Below are positions 8,785 to 16,946 of a stretch of DNA of 64,000 bases, one piece after another. Position 1 is the stretch's first letter, and every line of letters starts with the position of its first letter. A program made the position numbers and the translations under genes. Source of the DNA: Stenotrophomonas sp. Ste86 (GTDB lineage: Bacteria; Pseudomonadota; Gammaproteobacteria; Xanthomonadales; Xanthomonadaceae); the NCBI RefSeq assembly GCF_024519465.1, contig NZ_JALJRW010000013.1, positions 1 to 64,000 on the forward strand, given 5' to 3'. A model generated the notes under the pieces. The model was not told where the DNA came from, searched no databases, and saw only the letters and a list, made by a program, of their open reading frames with translations.

Positions 8785-9834
8785 TCAGGCCGGGCGATGA
8801 TCGGCGACATACCGCTCGAACGCGGCGATGCCGTCTTCGACGGTGATCAGCTGCATCACATCGTCGAACTCGACCTTGGTGCCCCATTTCAGTTCGCTGG
8901 CCGGCTTGCCGAGGAACCTGCGCGCGGCATCGTCATAGCGGTCCACGCAGTAACGGCGGTCCGAATACGGGCCACTGCGCGCCGGATTGCTGGCCGCATG
9001 CAGGCCCAGCACCTTGGTGCCCATGGCGTTGGCGATGTGCATCGGGCCCGAGTCGGGCGTCATCACCAGCGCGGCGCGGGCCAGCAGGGCCGGCAGCTGC
9101 TTGAGTGTGTCCTTGCCGACCAGGTCCAGCGCGGGAGTGTGCAGCTGGGCCAGGATGGCGTCGGTCATGTCGCGCTCCAGCGCGCTGCGCCCACCGCACA
9201 GCACCACCTGCCAGCCGCGCGCGCTGGCATGGTTGGCCACGGCGGCGTAGCGGTCGGCATACCAGTTGCGGCGCACATGGCTGGAGCAGGGCGAGATCAT
9301 CAGCACCGGGCGGCCATCGTCCTCCCATTGCGCCTGCGCCCAGTCGACCGCCGCCGGCGGCACGGCCAGGTCCCAGCTGACCTCGGTCTGGGCAATGCCG
9401 AGCGGCTCGCCGAAACTGCCGATCGCATCGAGTACATGGATGCCGGGGCGGTCGGGGATGCGTTCGTTGATGAAAAGTCCGTGAAGGTCCTTCGAGCGCG
9501 CCTTGTCGTAGCCGATCCTGCGCCTGGCGGGTACGAAGGCGGAGAGCACGTTGGCGCGGAAGGCCACCTGCATCTGCAGCAGCGCCTCGAAACGCCCCGG
9601 CGGGAACGTCGCGCGCAGCGCGCGCATCCCGGCCAGCCCGGTCTTCTTGTCGTAGGGGTGGAACACCACGCCGGGCAGCCCGTCGAGCAGTTTGTGACCG
9701 GCCTTGTCGATGATCCAGTGCAGTGGCGTGCCTGGCCTGGCCTTCTGCAGGGTCCGCACCAGCGGCACCACGTGGGTGACGTCGCCCAGTGCGGACAAAC
9801 GCAAAAGACACAAGGAAGAGGACGCTGATGCCAT
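8785..9834 (-). CDS. Glycosyltransferase family 9 (heptosyltransferase-like)
   Basis: This is a 349-residue GT-B enzyme, probably adding a heptose or related sugar to the LPS core from an ADP-sugar on the cytosolic face of the inner membrane. Family features are [21 protein letters not shown] at the N-terminus (residues 8-28), the Gly/Ser donor-site segment [15 protein letters not shown], and [23 protein letters not shown] near the C-terminus, diagnostic of GT9. It is divergent from kdkA with 21 bases between start codons, which fits a role in the Kdo-heptose inner core. The exact sugar cannot be read from the sequence. Confidence 0.88.
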   Translation of the reverse strand: MASASSSLCLLRLSALGDVTHVVPLVRTLQKARPGTPLHWIIDKAGHKLLDGLPGVVFHPYDKKTGLAGMRALRATFPPGRFEALLQMQVAFRANVLSAFVPARRRIGYDKARSKDLHGLFINERIPDRPGIHVLDAIGSFGEPLGIAQTEVSWDLAVPPAAVDWAQAQWEDDGRPVLMISPCSSHVRRNWYADRYAAVANHASARGWQVVLCGGRSALERDMTDAILAQLHTPALDLVGKDTLKQLPALLARAALVMTPDSGPMHIANAMGTKVLGLHAASNPARSGPYSDRRYCVDRYDDAARRFLGKPASELKWGTKVEFDDVMQLITVEDGIAAFERYVADHRPA

Positions 9835-9855
9835 GGTGTTGTTAGACTCGAAGTA

Positions 9856-10605
9856 ATGGTCGCATTCGACGCCACTGAAGCGCTGACGCCTTGCCGTGAT
9901 GGACGCGGCATGGGTGCCATTCTGTTCGACCGGGAACGGCTGCGGCAAGCCGAGATCGGTCTGTTCTCGCCAGCCCACTGGGCCGAGCGGGCGCGGCCGG
10001 TCGGGGACGGCGGCCGGGGCGGTGCGTGGTTCGTCGATGCGCCCTTCGGCCAATGCGTGCTGCGGCTGTACCTGCGCGGCGGCATGGCGGCCAAGCTGAG
10101 CCGCGATCAGTACCTGTGGCGCGGCGCCAACCGCACCCGCAGCTTCGCCGAATTCCGCCTGATGCGCGCACTGCGCGCGTTGAAACTGCCGGTGCCGCAG
10201 CCGATCGCCGCGTTCTACATGCGCGATGGCATGCGCTACCGGGCCGCGATCCTGATGGAGCGGCTGGAAGGGGTGCGCTCACTTGCCGACCGCGCGCTGG
10301 TGGCCGGACGGGGCGCACCGTGGGAGGAAACCGGCCGGCTGATCGCGCGGTTCCATCGCGCCGGCCTGGACCATGCCGACCTCAACGCGCACAACATCCT
10401 GTTCGATGCCAACGGCCATGGCTGGCTGATCGATTTCGACCGTTGCGTGCAGCGTATTCCCGCCACCCGTTGGCGCGAAAAGAACCTCAAGCGCCTGCTG
10501 CGTTCGCTGATCAAGCTGCGCGGCGAGCGCAGCCAGGACGATGTGGAAAAAGATTACGCACGGCTGCGCCGTGCCTACGACCTGGCCTGGAACCGGGGGT
10601 ACTGA
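9856..10605 (+). CDS. kdkA: 3-deoxy-D-manno-octulosonic acid (Kdo) kinase
   Basis: The enzyme phosphorylates Kdo on lipid A in the inner core of LPS, at the cytosolic side of the membrane. The 249-residue protein has a eukaryotic-kinase-like fold with [13 protein letters not shown] (nucleotide-binding lysine region), the catalytic loop [12 protein letters not shown] and the metal-binding IDFDRC. Length and motif spacing match KdkA. Its stop overlaps the start of the next gene by one base. A TAGACT element lies 7 bases before the ATG, so the message may be leaderless. Confidence 0.92.
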   Translation: MVAFDATEALTPCRDGRGMGAILFDRERLRQAEIGLFSPAHWAERARPVGDGGRGGAWFVDAPFGQCVLRLYLRGGMAAKLSRDQYLWRGANRTRSFAEFRLMRALRALKLPVPQPIAAFYMRDGMRYRAAILMERLEGVRSLADRALVAGRGAPWEETGRLIARFHRAGLDHADLNAHNILFDANGHGWLIDFDRCVQRIPATRWREKNLKRLLRSLIKLRGERSQDDVEKDYARLRRAYDLAWNRGY

Positions 10606-11372
10606 TGTCCTGGGCGCTGCGTTTCATGGGGGTCGGCAATGCGTCGGCCGTCGAGCTCGGCTCGCCGATGGCGGTGATCGAACGCGAGGGCCGGCCGTGG
10701 CTGACCATCGACTGCGGTGGCGAGGGTCTGACCGCGTTCCAGGCGCAGTACGGGCATGTCCCGCAGGCGCTGTTCGTCACCCACGTGCACCTGGACCATG
10801 TGGCCGGTTTCGAGCGGTTGTTCGTCGATGCCTTTTTCTCGCCGCAACGGCGCGGTCGCATCCGCCTGTATGTGCCGGCCACGGTAGTGCCGCTGCTGCA
10901 TAAACGGGTGGCCGATTATCCGAACGTGCTGGCCGAGGGCGGCGCCAATTTCTGGGACGCCTTCCAGTTGATCGTGGTCGGCGATGCGTTCTGGCACGAC
11001 GGTGTGCGGCTGGAGGTGTTCCCGGTGCGTCACCATTGGCCGGAAACCGCCTACGGCCTGCGCCTGAAGGGCGCGATCACCTGGAGCGGCGATACCCGCC
11101 CGATTCCGGAGATGCTGGCCCGCTATGCCGACGACAACGAACTGATCGCCCACGACTGTGGCCTGCATGGCAATCCCTCGCATACCGGGGTGGATGATCT
11201 GGAGCGCGAGTACAGCCGTGAGTTGCAGTCGCGGATGATGCTGTACCACTACGCCAGCCATGCCGACGGACAGGCATTGCGCCAGCGCGGGCATCGCGTC
11301 GCGCTGCCGGGCGAATGCGTGGCGCTGGCTACGCCGACGGCGATGCACGTGCTGGCCCAGGATCCACCTTGA
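10605..11372 (+). CDS. MBL-fold metallo-hydrolase
   Basis: This is a 255-residue metallo-beta-lactamase-fold protein with the metal-binding motif THVHLDHVAGFERL, the second-shell VRHHWPETAYGLRL, TWSGDTRPIPEM (Asp ligand) and a late His in LYHYASHADGQAL. The domain order resembles RNase Z-like hydrolases. The substrate is unknown. It overlaps the kdkA stop by one base (TGATG), so it is co-translated with kdkA, and the following small gene starts just after it. Confidence 0.87.
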   Translation: MSWALRFMGVGNASAVELGSPMAVIEREGRPWLTIDCGGEGLTAFQAQYGHVPQALFVTHVHLDHVAGFERLFVDAFFSPQRRGRIRLYVPATVVPLLHKRVADYPNVLAEGGANFWDAFQLIVVGDAFWHDGVRLEVFPVRHHWPETAYGLRLKGAITWSGDTRPIPEMLARYADDNELIAHDCGLHGNPSHTGVDDLEREYSRELQSRMMLYHYASHADGQALRQRGHRVALPGECVALATPTAMHVLAQDPP

Positions 11373-11374
11373 GC

Positions 11375-11758
11375 ATGCCGCGCGCGTCCAACGCCGCCGC
11401 ACTTGCCGCCCATCTCGAAGCGCTCGAGCGCGCCCTGCATGACCCGGTCGTCCGCGGCGATGTGGCGCGCCTGGCGGCGCTGCTTGATGCGGACTTCAGT
11501 GAAATCGGCAGCTCAGGCACTTGTTACGGGCGCGCCTCGGCGCTGGTCGACATCCCGGCCGAACGGACCGCAGTGCAGATCGAGTCTGACGACTATGCCG
11601 TGAGCCTGCTCGCCCCGACCGTGGCGCAGGTGCGGTATCGGAGCTGGTATGTGATCGACGGCGTGCGCCAGCGCGAGGTGCTGCGTAGTTCGCTTTGGCG
11701 TCTGCGCGAGGATGCCTGGCGTGTGGTGTTCCACCAGGGCACGCCAACGGCGCCTTGA
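11375..11758 (+). CDS. DUF4440 / NTF2-like small protein
   Basis: This 127-residue protein has the SnoaL/NTF2-like pattern: an N-terminal helix (LEALERALHDPVVRGDVARLAALLDADFSEIGSSG), then beta strands ending with RSSLWRLREDAWRVVFHQGTP. DUF4440 members are cone-shaped barrels that bind small ligands or act as simple enzymes. It starts 2 bases after the MBL-fold gene, making it the third gene of the kdkA transcript. The biological role is unknown. Confidence 0.78.
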   Translation: MPRASNAAALAAHLEALERALHDPVVRGDVARLAALLDADFSEIGSSGTCYGRASALVDIPAERTAVQIESDDYAVSLLAPTVAQVRYRSWYVIDGVRQREVLRSSLWRLREDAWRVVFHQGTPTAP

Positions 11759-11795
11759 GCGGCAGCGTCTCGACAGGAAAACCGGGGCCGGAAAA

Positions 11796-11906
11796 GGTGG
11801 CGGCCCCGCCGGCTTGCCTCGGCGCCCGCGTCGATCGATACCGTTGCTGCCTTCCGGCCCTGGCGGGATTTTCGACCTAGCGTCGCGAGGGGCCGACGGG
11901 GCCACC
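11796..11906 (-). ncRNA. ffs: Signal recognition particle RNA, small type (4.5S)
   Basis: Read on the minus strand, this 111-nt RNA folds as one long hairpin. The 5' GGTGGCCCCG pairs with the 3' CGGGGCCGCCACC, and the apex holds the conserved SRP core CCAGGGCCGGAAGGCAGCAA, with the GGAA tetraloop flanked by the Ffh-binding internal loops. TTTT follows at once (11795-11792), so the closing stem also serves as terminator. It partners Ffh to target membrane proteins to the Sec translocon. The ends are inferred from the closing pairs and may be off by a few bases. A TAGAAT box at 12003-11998 could be its promoter. Confidence 0.9.
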
Positions 11907-12107
11907 ATAGAGACGTTCCGCACGCGGGGCGATCAGGGATCGGCGCTCGGCGTGGGAAGCTGTACTGCAGGAGCGTGCCCCCGTAGTGCAGTCGCGCATT
12001 CTAGCGCATGCGCGGCACGCAGTGCCAGATACTCGCCTGAATCACCTGTAGCCAACATCATGGCCCGGCGCCCATTGGCGTGGCGTGGCGCTAAAATGGC
12101 CGGTACA

Positions 12108-12155
12108 GGAGGAACGACCTCCCCCGCATCGGGAACAACGTCCAGGACGACCTGG
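12108..12155 (+). promoter_or_regulatory. Guanidine-II (mini-ykkC) riboswitch
   Basis: Two small hairpins each carry an ACGA loop, the signature of the guanidine-II class. The first is GGAGG-aACGA-CCTCC (12108-12122) and the second is CCAGG-ACGA-CCTGG (12142-12155). A strong Shine-Dalgarno sequence AAGGAGG (12164-12170) lies right after the second hairpin and 5 bases before the sugE start. In known members, two guanidinium ions clamp the loops together and free the ribosome site. The extra A in the first loop is slightly off consensus. Confidence 0.85.
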
Positions 12156-12175
12156 CCCCCATCAAGGAGGGCCGT

Positions 12176-12493
12176 ATGGCCTGGATCTATCTGTTGGCAG
12201 CCGGTGTACTGGAAATTGTCTGGGCGTTCGCGATGAAGCAGTCCGACGGCTTCAGCAAGCTCACCCCGTCGATCATCACCCTGGTCACCATGATTGCCAG
12301 CTTCTGGCTGTTGTCACTGGCCATGCGCACGCTGCCGTTGGGCACGGCATACACGATCTGGACCGGCATCGGCGCGGTCGGCGCGTTCGTCATCGGTATC
12401 ACCTTCCTCGGCGAAACCGTCAGCGCAATGCGGATTGCCGCGGCGGTGCTGATCGTGAGCGGATTGGTGCTGATGAAGCTGTCGAGCAGTTGA
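12176..12493 (+). CDS. sugE: Guanidinium exporter SugE/Gdx (small multidrug resistance family)
   Basis: This 105-residue inner-membrane protein has four membrane helices and works as an antiparallel dimer exchanging guanidinium for protons. The central Glu13 in LAAGVLEIVWAFAMKQSDGF and the nearby Trp16 match the Gdx branch rather than the EmrE drug exporters. GTAYTIWTGIGAVGAF and GETVSAMRIAAAVLIVSGLV cover the last helices. The guanidine-II riboswitch directly upstream supports export of guanidinium as the true role. REP and GNAT genes follow. Confidence 0.93.
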   Translation: MAWIYLLAAGVLEIVWAFAMKQSDGFSKLTPSIITLVTMIASFWLLSLAMRTLPLGTAYTIWTGIGAVGAFVIGITFLGETVSAMRIAAAVLIVSGLVLMKLSSS

Positions 12494-12499
12494 CCCCGG

Positions 12500-12524
12500 G
12501 TAGAGCCACGCCATGCGTGGCTGA
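12500..12524. repeat. Stenotrophomonas-type REP palindrome
   Basis: One GTAGAGCCACGC...GCGTGGCTGA element lies 6 bases after the sugE stop and about 18 bases before the convergent GNAT gene. Its hairpin may protect the sugE mRNA end. Confidence 0.85.
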
Positions 12525-12542
12525 CGCTTGTGGTGGCGCCGC

Positions 12543-12995
12543 TCAGCGTGGCGCCAACGGGCGTTCCATGTGCACCGCATCCAGGCCGGGACCGTGGCCA
12601 TCGGGCACGATCGCGGTCACGATGAAGCCCTGTGCAGCGTAGAAACCCCGGGTGTGCTGGCTGGTGCTCAGGGTCAGGCGACGCACGCCGAGGGCACGTG
12701 CCCGCGCTACGCGCGCCAGCGCCAGGATGTTGCCCAGGCCCTGGCGGTGCAGGCTGCTGTCGACCATGCCCCAGCAGAATGCAGCCGTGTCCTCATCGGT
12801 CCGCATCAGCCCGCCGCAGGCAGCAATCCGGCCGGCACGCTCCACCACCAGGTAATCCTGCGCGCGCTCGCGTTGCAGCAGGTAGTTGGAGAAATCCCTG
12901 CGTTCGTGGGCGCCGAAGTAGTACGGCACGTTGCTGTCGAATATCTCCAGACAGGCGCTTGCATCGGGAGTGGCGAAGAGGCGAAGGGTGGACAC
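12543..12995 (-). CDS. GNAT family N-acetyltransferase
   Basis: This 150-residue single-domain acetyltransferase shows the acetyl-CoA-binding motif A as VDSSLHRQGLGNILALARVARARALG (pattern R-Q-G-L-G) and the motif B region LTLSTSQHTRGFYAAQGFIV. Residues 27-50 resemble the substrate loop of this family. The start is a GTG at 12995; no in-frame ATG lies close upstream. The acceptor substrate is not evident. Confidence 0.85.
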   Translation of the reverse strand: MSTLRLFATPDASACLEIFDSNVPYYFGAHERRDFSNYLLQRERAQDYLVVERAGRIAACGGLMRTDEDTAAFCWGMVDSSLHRQGLGNILALARVARARALGVRRLTLSTSQHTRGFYAAQGFIVTAIVPDGHGPGLDAVHMERPLAPR

Positions 12996-13377
12996 GGAAT
13001 CATCAGCGGGCGACTAGGGGAGGCTACTGTGCCATGGGCGGTGATCCCCGCCGGGCGATACCCAGCCGCGCGCGCTGTGCGTCCGTAACGGGCATCGGGG
13101 TAGGGCGCACTCAGGCCGTACGATCGAGGCTCCCCATTGGCTGGGATGAAGGTCGGTCGCAGGGGCGGAACGTGGCGGCAAGGCCGGCCGGAAAACGAAG
13201 AAGCGACCCCGAGGAGCGGCTTCTTCCTGAACCTGGCGGAGAGAGGGGGATTGCCGGGGCATCCTGCCCCCGGCCCTTCCGCGCTGTGCGCTGCAGGGCC
13301 AGCCTTCGGCTGTCCGGATCTGCTCCTGCAGATCCGTCGAACCCCGACGGGGCTTTTCATCTACCGCTTTCCCGGCC
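12996..13377. other. Non-coding region with a duplicated tRNA-Ser end
   Basis: No gene is supported. The stretch contains GAAGCGACCCCGAGGAGCGGCTTC, a terminator-like imperfect hairpin (13200-13225), followed at 13233-13252 by a 20-base exact copy of the 3' end of tRNA-Ser(GGA). The remainder (13253-13377) contains a GTCGAACCCCGACGGGGC hairpin near 13337. Confidence 0.55.
13233..13252. repeat. 20-bp direct repeat of tRNA-Ser(GGA) 3' end (att-like)
   Basis: CTGGCGGAGAGAGGGGGATT occurs here and again at 13423-13442, where it covers the CCA end and T-stem of tRNA-Ser(GGA). The copies are 190 bases apart in the same orientation. This is the arrangement left by site-specific integration into a tRNA 3' end, or by partial tRNA duplication. 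Confidence 0.6.
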
Positions 13378-13423
13378 AGACAAATAAAAAGGGCCACCCG
13401 ATGGGCAGCCCTTTTCATTTGTC
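13378..13423 (-). terminator. Terminator of tRNA-Ser(GGA)
   Basis: An imperfect inverted repeat (AGACAAATAAAAAGGGCC / GGCAGCCCTTTTCATTTGTCT in plus orientation) follows the tRNA on the minus strand and has a T-run in its 3' arm. As at tRNA-Ser(CGA), the symmetry continues into the tRNA CCA end. Confidence 0.85.
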
Positions 13424-13516
13424 TGGCGGAGAGAGGGGGATTCGAACCCCCGAAGCGCGGTTTAGACGCTTACACACTTTCCAGGCGTGCTCCTTCAACC
13501 GCTCGGACACCTCTCC
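13424..13516 (-). tRNA. tRNA-Ser (anticodon GGA, reads UCC/UCU)
   Basis: This is a class II tRNA on the minus strand. The acceptor GGAGAGG pairs with the 3' CTCTCC region, the anticodon loop is CTGGAAA (anticodon GGA), a long variable arm (TAAGCGTCTAAACCGCGCTT region) follows, and the T loop is GGTTCGAATCC. CCA is encoded (13424-13426). The 3' end is duplicated 190 bases downstream. Confidence 0.97.
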
Positions 13517-13550
13517 GGACCTGCTGCGATAACCCGCTGCAGGGGCGCAG

Positions 13551-13579
13551 ATTCTAGCGGGGGAATTGCAATCGCACAA
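13551..13579 (-). promoter_or_regulatory. Sigma-70 promoter of tRNA-Ser(GGA)
   Basis: On the minus strand, -35 TTGTGC (13579-13574) and -10 TAGAAT (13556-13551) are separated by 17 bases, ending 35 bases before the tRNA 5' end. Confidence 0.7.
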
Positions 13580-13652
13580 GCGGCACGAGACGGAGGGCAG
13601 GGGGGCTGGACAGGCGTGGCACAATGGACGTCCCGATGAAGACGGTGGCCTG

Positions 13653-15605
13653 ATGTCCTATCTCGTCCTTGCCCGCAAGTGGCGTCCGAAGCGTTTTGCC
13701 GAGCTGGTGGGCCAGGAACACGTGGTCCGTGCGCTCAGCAATGCGCTGGACAGCGGCCGGGTGCACCATGCGTTCCTGTTTACCGGTACCCGCGGGGTCG
13801 GTAAGACCACCATCGCGCGTATTTTCGCCAAGTCGCTGAACTGCGAGCAGGGCACCAGCGCCGACCCGTGCGGCCAGTGCCCGGCCTGCCTGGACATCGA
13901 TTCGGGTCGTTACATCGACCTGCTCGAGATCGATGCCGCGTCCAATACCGGCGTGGACGACGTCCGCGAAGTGATCGAGAACGCCCAGTACATGCCCTCG
14001 CGCGGCAAGTACAAGGTCTACCTGATCGACGAAGTGCACATGCTGTCCAAGGCGGCCTTCAATGCGCTGCTGAAGACGCTGGAAGAGCCGCCGGAGCATG
14101 TGAAGTTCCTGCTGGCCACCACCGACCCGCAGAAGCTGCCGGTGACGGTGCTGTCGCGCTGCCTGCAGTTCAACCTGAAGCGGTTGGACGAGGACCAGAT
14201 CCAGGGCCAGATGACCCGGATCCTGGCCGCCGAGGAGATCGAATCCGACCCGACGGCGATCGTGCAGCTGGCCAAGGCCGCCGACGGCAGCCTGCGTGAT
14301 GGCCTGTCGCTGCTCGACCAGGCCATCGCCTATGCCGGCGGGGCGCTGCGCGAGGACGTGGTGCGCACCATGCTGGGCACGGTCGACCGCACCCAGGTGG
14401 CCGCCATGCTGGAGGCCCTGGCCGACGGTGACGGCGTACGCCTGTTGCAGGTGGTGGCTGCGCTGGCCGAGTTCTCGCCGGACTGGAGTGGCGTGCTCGA
14501 AGCGCTCGCCGAGGCCCTGCACCGCATCCAGGTGCAGCAGCTGGTGCCGGGTGCCCAGGCCGACGGCGAAGGCATCGATGCCGCCGCTTTCGCCCAGCGC
14601 CTGCGCCCGGAAGTGGTGCAACTCTGGTACCAGATGGCACTGGGCGGCCGTCGCGACCTGTATCTGGCGCCGAGCCCGCGCGCCGGCTTTGAAATGGCCG
14701 TGCTGCGCATGCTGGCGTTCCGTCCGGCCGCGGCGGTGCCGCCGGTACCGCGTGATCCGGGGACCGGCACCGAGGTGAACAGTGGCTCCGGCAACGCGCC
14801 CCAGGGCAGTGGGATGGCGGCTGCACCCGCGGCCGTAACCGCCACCGTCGTCGCCGCCGCCGCGCCCGCTGCCGTTGTGGCACCGGCGGCGCCAGTGGTG
14901 GCCGCGCCGCCCGTCGCCCCGCCGGTGGTCGTTTCCGAGGTCGCCCCGTCCAAGGCGGCTCCGCCGGCCGGACCGGCGCCCGAAGACGACCCGCCGCCGT
15001 GGCACCACGGCGGCGCGGAAGATCGCGATGAGGCGCTGGCGGCGGAAATGGCCAGCCCCGACGCGGCCATGGTCGCGCCCTGGGAAGCACCGGCGGCACG
15101 TCAGGCGGCGCCTGCGCCTGTGGCCGCCCCGTCGCCGACACCCCGCCCGCAGGGCATCGCCATCGCGCCGTCGGCCGCCCCGTCCCAGGCTGCTGCGGCA
15201 GGTGCACCGATCACGCTGGCCTCGCCGGAAGCCTGGCTGGAACTGGTCGCCCAGAGCCAGCTCAACGGTCCGTCGCGGCAGCTGGCCGCGCACGCGGCGT
15301 TCATCAGTTTTCAGCAGGGTGTCTTGAAACTGGCGGTATCGCCCGGATTTGAGTACCTGTGTTCGGACCGTTCGCTGGCGGCGCTCACCGATGCGCTGTC
15401 CGGGCCGCTGGGCCAGACCCCGCGGATCGTGATCGAACATGGCAACGCCGAGGCCGAGACGCTGCACCAGCGTTCCGACCGCCAGCGTGGCGAGCGGCAA
15501 CAGGCGGCCGAAGCCGCCTTCATGGCCGACCCGCAGGTGCAGCTGCTGATCCAGCAGCACGGCGCCCGGGTCGTGGCCGATTCCATCCGTCCTTTTGATG
15601 AGTAA
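13653..15605 (+). CDS. dnaX: DNA polymerase III tau/gamma subunit
   Basis: This is the clamp-loader ATPase that links polymerase cores in the replisome. The 650-residue protein has the Walker A GTRGVGKT (45-52), zinc cysteines 64, 73, 76 and 79 (NCEQGTSADPCGQCPAC), Walker B VYLIDEVHM, and the SRC sensor motif in TVLSRCLQF. A long Ala/Pro linker (about 380-540) separates it from the C-terminal tau domain. I saw no A-AAA-AAG slippage site of the E. coli type, so production of a separate gamma form is not supported. The start at 13653 (MSYLVLARKWRP) matches the family. Confidence 0.96.
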   Translation: MSYLVLARKWRPKRFAELVGQEHVVRALSNALDSGRVHHAFLFTGTRGVGKTTIARIFAKSLNCEQGTSADPCGQCPACLDIDSGRYIDLLEIDAASNTGVDDVREVIENAQYMPSRGKYKVYLIDEVHMLSKAAFNALLKTLEEPPEHVKFLLATTDPQKLPVTVLSRCLQFNLKRLDEDQIQGQMTRILAAEEIESDPTAIVQLAKAADGSLRDGLSLLDQAIAYAGGALREDVVRTMLGTVDRTQVAAMLEALADGDGVRLLQVVAALAEFSPDWSGVLEALAEALHRIQVQQLVPGAQADGEGIDAAAFAQRLRPEVVQLWYQMALGGRRDLYLAPSPRAGFEMAVLRMLAFRPAAAVPPVPRDPGTGTEVNSGSGNAPQGSGMAAAPAAVTATVVAAAAPAAVVAPAAPVVAAPPVAPPVVVSEVAPSKAAPPAGPAPEDDPPPWHHGGAEDRDEALAAEMASPDAAMVAPWEAPAARQAAPAPVAAPSPTPRPQGIAIAPSAAPSQAAAAGAPITLASPEAWLELVAQSQLNGPSRQLAAHAAFISFQQGVLKLAVSPGFEYLCSDRSLAALTDALSGPLGQTPRIVIEHGNAEAETLHQRSDRQRGERQQAAEAAFMADPQVQLLIQQHGARVVADSIRPFDE

Positions 15606-15611
15606 AGAACC

Positions 15612-15932
15612 ATGCGCGGCAACATCGCCCAATTGATGCAGCAGGCCCAGAAGATGCAGGAAAACCTGCAGAAGGCCCAGGAAGAACTCGCCAAGCTGGA
15701 AGTCACCGGCAGCGCCGGCGGCGGCATGGTCAGCGTGACCCTGACCGGTGCCAAGGAGTGCCGCAAGGTGCGTATCGATCCGTCGATCCTGGGCGATGCG
15801 GAAATGACCGAAGACCTGGTGGCGGCCGCGTTCAACGATGCCTCCAACAAGATCGATGCCGAATCGAAGAACCGCATGGGTTCGGCCACGGCCGGCATGC
15901 AGTTGCCGCCGGGCATGAAGCTGCCGTTCTGA
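15612..15932 (+). CDS. ybaB: Nucleoid-associated protein YbaB/EbfC
   Basis: This small dimeric DNA-binding protein has 106 residues: N-terminal helix [31 protein letters not shown], central strands ([23 protein letters not shown]) and a C-terminal helix ending [12 protein letters not shown], all typical. It lies 6 bases after dnaX and before recR, the conserved dnaX-ybaB-recR order, and probably shares the dnaX transcript. Confidence 0.95.
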   Translation: MRGNIAQLMQQAQKMQENLQKAQEELAKLEVTGSAGGGMVSVTLTGAKECRKVRIDPSILGDAEMTEDLVAAAFNDASNKIDAESKNRMGSATAGMQLPPGMKLPF

Positions 15933-16031
15933 GCCAGTACCCGCGCCGGGCGCTGCCCGGTGCCATGCTGGCGACCGCGACGCGAAGCCTTGTCGGCTTC
16001 GCGCGCTTGTTTCTGAGATGAGCACACCGCC

Positions 16032-16631
16032 ATGAGCCTGCCCCTGCTCGAACAATTGATCGAGGCCTTCCGGGTGTTGCCGGGCGTGGGCCAGAAGACT
16101 GCCCAGCGCATGGCCTACCACGTGCTCGAGCGCGAACGGGTGGGTGGCCAGAAGCTGGCCGAGGTGCTGGCCAAGGCGATCGAACGCATCGGCCATTGCG
16201 CGCAGTGCCGCGATTTCAGCGAGACCGAGATCTGCGCGGTGTGCGCCAACGGCAGTCGTGAGCGGCAGCAGCTGTGCGCGGTGGAGTCCCCGGCCGATCG
16301 CCTGGCGATCGAACACGCCACCGGATTCCGGGGCGTGTACTTCGTACTGCAGGGGCGTCTGTCGCCGCTGGATGGCGTGGGGCCGCGCGAACTGGGTCTG
16401 GACCAGCTGGAAGCACGCCTGCAGCAGGGTGAGGTGCAGGAGCTGATCATTGCCACCAGCGCCACCGTCGAAGGCGAAGCCACCGCGCATTACCTGGCGC
16501 AGCTGGCGCGCACGCACAAGGTGCGCCCGAGCCGATTGGCCCAGGGCCTGCCGCTGGGCGGCGAGCTGGAATACGTGGACCGTGGCACGCTCTCGCATGC
16601 TTTCGGTACGCGCACCGAAGTGCAGGAATGA
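16032..16631 (+). CDS. recR: Recombination mediator RecR
   Basis: It acts with RecO and RecF to load RecA onto SSB-coated gaps. The 199-residue protein has an N-terminal helix-hairpin-helix (FRVLPGVGQKTAQRMA), a C4 zinc finger (Cys56, 59, 68, 71: CAQCRDFSETEICAVC) and a Toprim domain (LCAVESPADRLAIE through GVGPRELGLDQL), with the C-terminal Walker-B-like part. It is full length. A 45-bp tandem repeat array follows it. Confidence 0.97.
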   Translation: MSLPLLEQLIEAFRVLPGVGQKTAQRMAYHVLERERVGGQKLAEVLAKAIERIGHCAQCRDFSETEICAVCANGSRERQQLCAVESPADRLAIEHATGFRGVYFVLQGRLSPLDGVGPRELGLDQLEARLQQGEVQELIIATSATVEGEATAHYLAQLARTHKVRPSRLAQGLPLGGELEYVDRGTLSHAFGTRTEVQE

Positions 16632-16668
16632 CCCCAGGCGACCGGGCGGCAATGTCGAGCATCCACGC

Positions 16669-16876
16669 GTAAAGCCGACCCATGGCCGGCTGGCCACGCG
16701 ATGCATCCACACGGTAGAGCCGACCCATGGCCGGCTGGCCACGCGATGCATCCACACGGTAGAGCCGACCCATGGCCGGCTGGCCACGCGATGCATCCAC
16801 ACGGTAGAGCCGACCCATGGTCGGCTGGCCTCGCGATGCATCCACATGGTAGAGCCGACCCATGGTCGGCTGCCCG
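16669..16876. repeat. 45-bp tandem repeat array built on a REP palindrome
   Basis: Four full copies and a partial fifth begin at 16669, 16714, 16759, 16804 and 16849. Each unit is a GTAGAGCCGACCCATGG-headed REP palindrome plus a spacer (CACGCGATGCATCCACA). Copies 4 and 5 carry TCGGC instead of CCGGC. The unit length is a multiple of three, so false reading frames with 15-residue repeats cross it on both strands. Confidence 0.93.
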
Positions 16877-16946
16877 CGAAAGGCGCGGCAATGATCCAGG
16901 CGATCATCCGCGCTAAGCTCCAGCCCCCTGTTCAAAACGGTGCCCC

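Noticed and set aside
13300..13377. A second partial tRNA body near GTCGAACCCCGAC
   Set aside because: The T-loop-like word is part of a simple hairpin and lacks the other tRNA arms.
13653..15605. Programmed frameshift in dnaX giving a gamma subunit
   Set aside because: No slippery A-AAA-AAG type site was seen after the ATPase domains; only an Ala/Pro-rich linker is present.
16669..16876. CRISPR array
   Set aside because: Units are contiguous 45-bp repeats with no unique spacers, and there are no cas genes.
13554..16907. 1,117-codon open frame on the minus strand over dnaX-ybaB-recR
   Set aside because: It is antisense to three well-identified genes. Its N-terminal 15-residue repeats are only the 45-bp DNA repeat read in frame. 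High GC content produces such long antisense frames.
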